A stretch of DNA of 64,000 bases from SKPS01 sp964469215 (GTDB taxonomy: Bacteria; Bacteroidota; Bacteroidia; Bacteroidales; SKPS01): contig CAYXYB010000006.1 of assembly GCA_964469215.1 (NCBI GenBank), forward strand, positions 62,001 to 126,000, given 5' to 3'. The position numbers and the translations under genes were made by a program. Shown in pieces: positions 63,771 through 64,000 of the stretch. Under the pieces are notes generated by a model. The model saw nothing but the letters and a program-made list of their open reading frames with translations, was not told the origin of the DNA and made no database searches. Each line of letters opens with the position of its first letter. The first letter of the stretch is position 1.

Positions 63771-63883
63771 ACTGAACGAAAGAGCGACTTTTTGTTTGGC
63801 TGTTGGCTATTGGCTATTGGCTATTGGCTGTTGGCTCAGAACCCGGAACCCGGAACCCGGAACCCGGAACCCGAAACTACCAT
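63771..63883. repeat. TTGGCTR and RGAACYC heptamer repeats
   Basis: An array of TTGGCTR (63797-63836) is followed by CCGGAAC/AGAACCC heptamers (63836-63877). Nothing gene-like is seen in 63740-63893. Confidence 0.88.
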
Positions 63884-63893
63884 TCGCTAATTC

Positions 63894-63998
63894 TCACATT
63901 TGCTCATTCACCAATTCCCGGTTGCCTCCTTTTTTTGTACCCATACGTTCTACGATTCCCAAAGCTCTTAATTTATTGATATTGTCAAGTACTTTACG
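63894..63998 (-). CDS. C-terminal end of a winged-helix-like protein (partial)
   Basis: The frame is open to the right edge and ends TGA at 63894-63896. It reads RKVLDNINKLRALGIVERMG and a short basic tail, a typical winged-helix ending of a DNA-binding or helicase-related protein. The last residues (ELVNEQM) and the stop are encoded by a GAATTRG-type repeat. The family cannot be named. Confidence 0.4.
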   Translation of the reverse strand, partial: RKVLDNINKLRALGIVERMGTKKGGNRELVNEQM

Positions 63999-64000
63999 TT

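Overview
The window looks like a scaffold from a member of Bacteroidota, most likely Bacteroidales-like. The evidence is several secreted proteins with Por/type IX (T9SS) C-terminal sorting domains, a GldA-type ABC ATPase, a FISUMP protein, repeated promoter -7 boxes of the Bacteroidota form TAnnTTTG with few Shine-Dalgarno sequences, and a SAM-II riboswitch. Two runs of exactly 100 N (22174-22273 and 36953-37052) mark scaffold gaps, so this is a draft or metagenome-derived assembly. Both gaps fall inside short tandem repeats.

Layout. Positions 1-31.7 kb are mostly housekeeping genes mixed with secreted proteins: the end of an MBG/T9SS protein, an IS4-type transposase remnant, initiator tRNA, a FISUMP protein, era-der-hslR, an SDR reductase, a decayed P-type ATPase, gldA, metK behind a SAM-II riboswitch, a MORN lipoprotein, an OmpH-like protein, recQ, glyS divergent from a frameshifted DUF3109 gene, a subtilase, tRNA-Arg, another T9SS protein, a TPR protein, lysS, a nucleotide operon (LOG, NMP-kinase-like, dCMP deaminase) followed by a mannose-6-phosphate isomerase, a T9SS beta-propeller-like protein, a helical-repeat protein and an isoaspartyl peptidase.

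Positions 31.7-62.2 kb are almost entirely minus-strand and form a surface polysaccharide locus: a polyprenyl-phosphate glycosylphosphotransferase, at least five glycosyltransferases, two Wzx-type flippases, a WecE-like sugar aminotransferase, an AAC(3)-like N-acyltransferase, a MaoC hydratase, an M28-like peptidase, an ATP-grasp enzyme, an epimerase, a nonulosonate trio (NeuB-like synthase, KdsC-like phosphatase, cytidylyltransferase), polytopic membrane proteins, and an MBOAT/SGNH O-acyltransferase pair. Both members of that pair carry an in-frame stop codon.

The least explained part is a set of three AAA ATPases with C-terminal DUF4143 (PD-(D/E)XK-like) domains at 35.3, 37.2 and 62.4 kb; the first has an amber stop. 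Each has a direct repeat in its upstream region with a period of exactly 33 bp, although the repeated sequence differs each time. The surrounding intergenic DNA holds families of 7-bp and 8-bp tandem repeats (TTGGCTR, RGAACYC, GTAGTCK, ACGAYTNN). Several genes end with their stop codon inside such a repeat.

Decay is widespread: a P-type ATPase with two internal deletions, three genes each interrupted by a different stop codon, one frameshift, and a palindromic mini-element inserted in frame into the aminotransferase. Sequencing error could explain some single-base cases but not the deletions or the insertion.
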